Assembly (NCBI GenBank): GCA_029856295.1
Contig: JAHQWS010000276.1
Location: 1 to 21,972 of the forward strand
DNA from: Promethearchaeia archaeon
Lineage (GTDB): Archaea; Asgardarchaeota; Lokiarchaeia; Sigyniarchaeales; SOKP01
Direction of reading: 5' to 3'
DNA length: 21,972 nucleotides
Shown one piece after another: positions 21,241-21,972 of this stretch. How positions within the stretch are numbered: the first letter of the stretch is position 1; each line of letters begins with the position of its first letter. The position numbers and the translations under genes were made by a program. The notes beneath the pieces were generated by a model, which saw nothing but the letters and a program-made list of their open reading frames with translations, was not told the origin of the DNA and did not search any database.

Positions 21241-21972
21241 ATGGTAATTAACAATGAGTGGTTTGAGGTAATCAAGCATAAAGAAGATTTATATGTAATT
21301 CGAGAAAAATTGGCTGAAATTGACCCTCGTTATAACAGTTATTATACAAATTTATTCTTACTTCTTGGCTCTAAAACAGCGCTATTAATTGATACAGGTG
21401 CGGGATTGTTTCCTCTTAAACCCATTATTAATGATTTGATTGGAGAGAGAAATTTGAAAGTTTTGAATACTCATTGCCATTGGGATCACGTGGGCTCCAA
21501 TCATGAATTTGATGAAATATACATACATGAAATTGAAAAGTTGACAATCTCAAGACCCACTAATATTACGATTTTAAGCAGTTCTCCTAAGGAAGTTGTC
21601 AAGAGGTACGAGAAATATAATTTTTCACTCCCTCCTGCATCTTCTGTTAAGCCATTAAAAGATGGAGATATGATAGATCTAGGTGATATTACTCTTGAAG
21701 TAATTCATACACCTGGGCATTCACCGGGATCAATTTGTCTACTAAGCAATAGAAATGAATTGTTTACCGGTGATACCGCACATTATGGTACACCATATTT
21801 GCCTAAAAAAAAAAGATTTCCAGAAGTTCTTTCTAACTTATCAAAATTGATTAAATTATGTGAAAAACAAGAATCGATTGAAATTTATCCTTCACATGAG
21901 GAATATGTGGTAGGTATAGAACTTCTAAGAGATCTTTATAATGGAATTTCCAATATTGAGAATCTATGGGAT
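21241..21972 (+). CDS. Metallo-beta-lactamase-fold hydrolase, 3' end outside window
   Basis: An open frame of 244 codons from ATG to the window edge with no stop. The metal motif is H78-x-H80-x-D82-H83 (THCHWDHVGS). Further ligands are H160 (HTPGHSPGS), D178 (FTGDTAHY) and H219 (YPSHEE), which complete a two-metal site of the glyoxalase II-like type. The N-terminal strands (NLFLLLGSKTALLIDTGAG, 37-55) are standard. The reaction is hydrolysis of a thioester, lactone or phosphoester; which one cannot be told. No Shine-Dalgarno is visible, and a leaderless start is likely given the TATA-like core about 25 nt upstream. Divergent from the GPH carrier, with a palindrome between. Most of the family's core is present, so only a short C-terminal part is missing. 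Confidence 0.85.
   Translation, partial: MVINNEWFEVIKHKEDLYVIREKLAEIDPRYNSYYTNLFLLLGSKTALLIDTGAGLFPLKPIINDLIGERNLKVLNTHCHWDHVGSNHEFDEIYIHEIEKLTISRPTNITILSSSPKEVVKRYEKYNFSLPPASSVKPLKDGDMIDLGDITLEVIHTPGHSPGSICLLSNRNELFTGDTAHYGTPYLPKKKRFPEVLSNLSKLIKLCEKQESIEIYPSHEEYVVGIELLRDLYNGISNIENLWD

Noticed and set aside
1..21972. tRNA, rRNA, CRISPR array, insertion sequence or replication origin
   Set aside because: No T-loop consensus, no regularly spaced repeats, no transposase and no origin-like repeat cluster was seen on either strand by eye. Small or divergent elements could be missed without a search tool.

Overview
The window looks like a chromosomal piece of an Asgard archaeon, most likely Lokiarchaeia-like. 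The sequence is very A+T-rich. Genes are tight, with TATA-like boxes and poly-T runs of archaeal type. The gene set mixes archaeal and bacterial-type metabolism with eukaryote-signature-like parts: a Rab/Ras-type small GTPase, an AN1 zinc finger fused to HEAT-like helices, a membrane-anchored AN1-like mini-protein, and a candidate longin-like protein. The taxonomic call is inference from gene content only; no rRNA, tRNA, CRISPR array, insertion sequence or origin was seen.

Layout. 1-2.7 kb: the C-terminal half of an MFS permease (cut by the window edge), a MoxR-type AAA+ ATPase and a DUF998 membrane protein with a TPR-like tail. 2.85-4.75 kb: the small GTPase, an unrecognised 98-aa helical protein, the AN1-HEAT protein and the 68-aa zinc-finger/TM protein; a perfect 10-bp-arm palindrome sits beside the TATA box of the AN1-HEAT gene. 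4.73-5.27 kb: the only long gene-poor stretch, with tandem TATA-like decamers, a small hairpin, a candidate 45-aa ORF and a poly-T terminator. 5.27-7.9 kb: a two-gene operon of an HMG-CoA-synthase-like/DUF35 fusion followed by a thiolase. 8.1-9.7 kb: a GNAT acetyltransferase and the longin-like candidate. 9.8-13.5 kb: an enolase-superfamily dehydratase/racemase, an FkbM methyltransferase, a Bax-inhibitor-1-like membrane protein and a crotonase. 13.5-17.8 kb: an operon of DmsA-like molybdoenzyme, DmsB-like four-cluster ferredoxin and an MFS carrier. 18-22 kb: an F420/flavin luciferase-like oxidoreductase, a second GNAT, a GPH (MelB-type) sugar carrier and a metallo-beta-lactamase-fold hydrolase that runs off the right edge.

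How the genes may work together. Acyl-CoA chemistry is one theme: thiolase, its HMGCS-like/DUF35 partner and the crotonase fit breakdown or synthesis of an acyl-CoA substrate. The HMGCS-like domain has lost the residues of true HMG-CoA synthase, so a scaffold or different-reaction role is more likely than the mevalonate step. The molybdoenzyme pair has neither a Tat signal nor a membrane-anchor gene, so it probably works in the cytoplasm on a substrate or product carried by the adjacent MFS protein. Sugar or sugar-acid use is hinted at by the MelB-type carrier and the mandelate-racemase-type enzyme, but these are not in one operon. The eukaryote-like genes cluster at 2.9-4.7 kb, with another candidate at 8.6-9.7 kb; three of these four begin with TTG.
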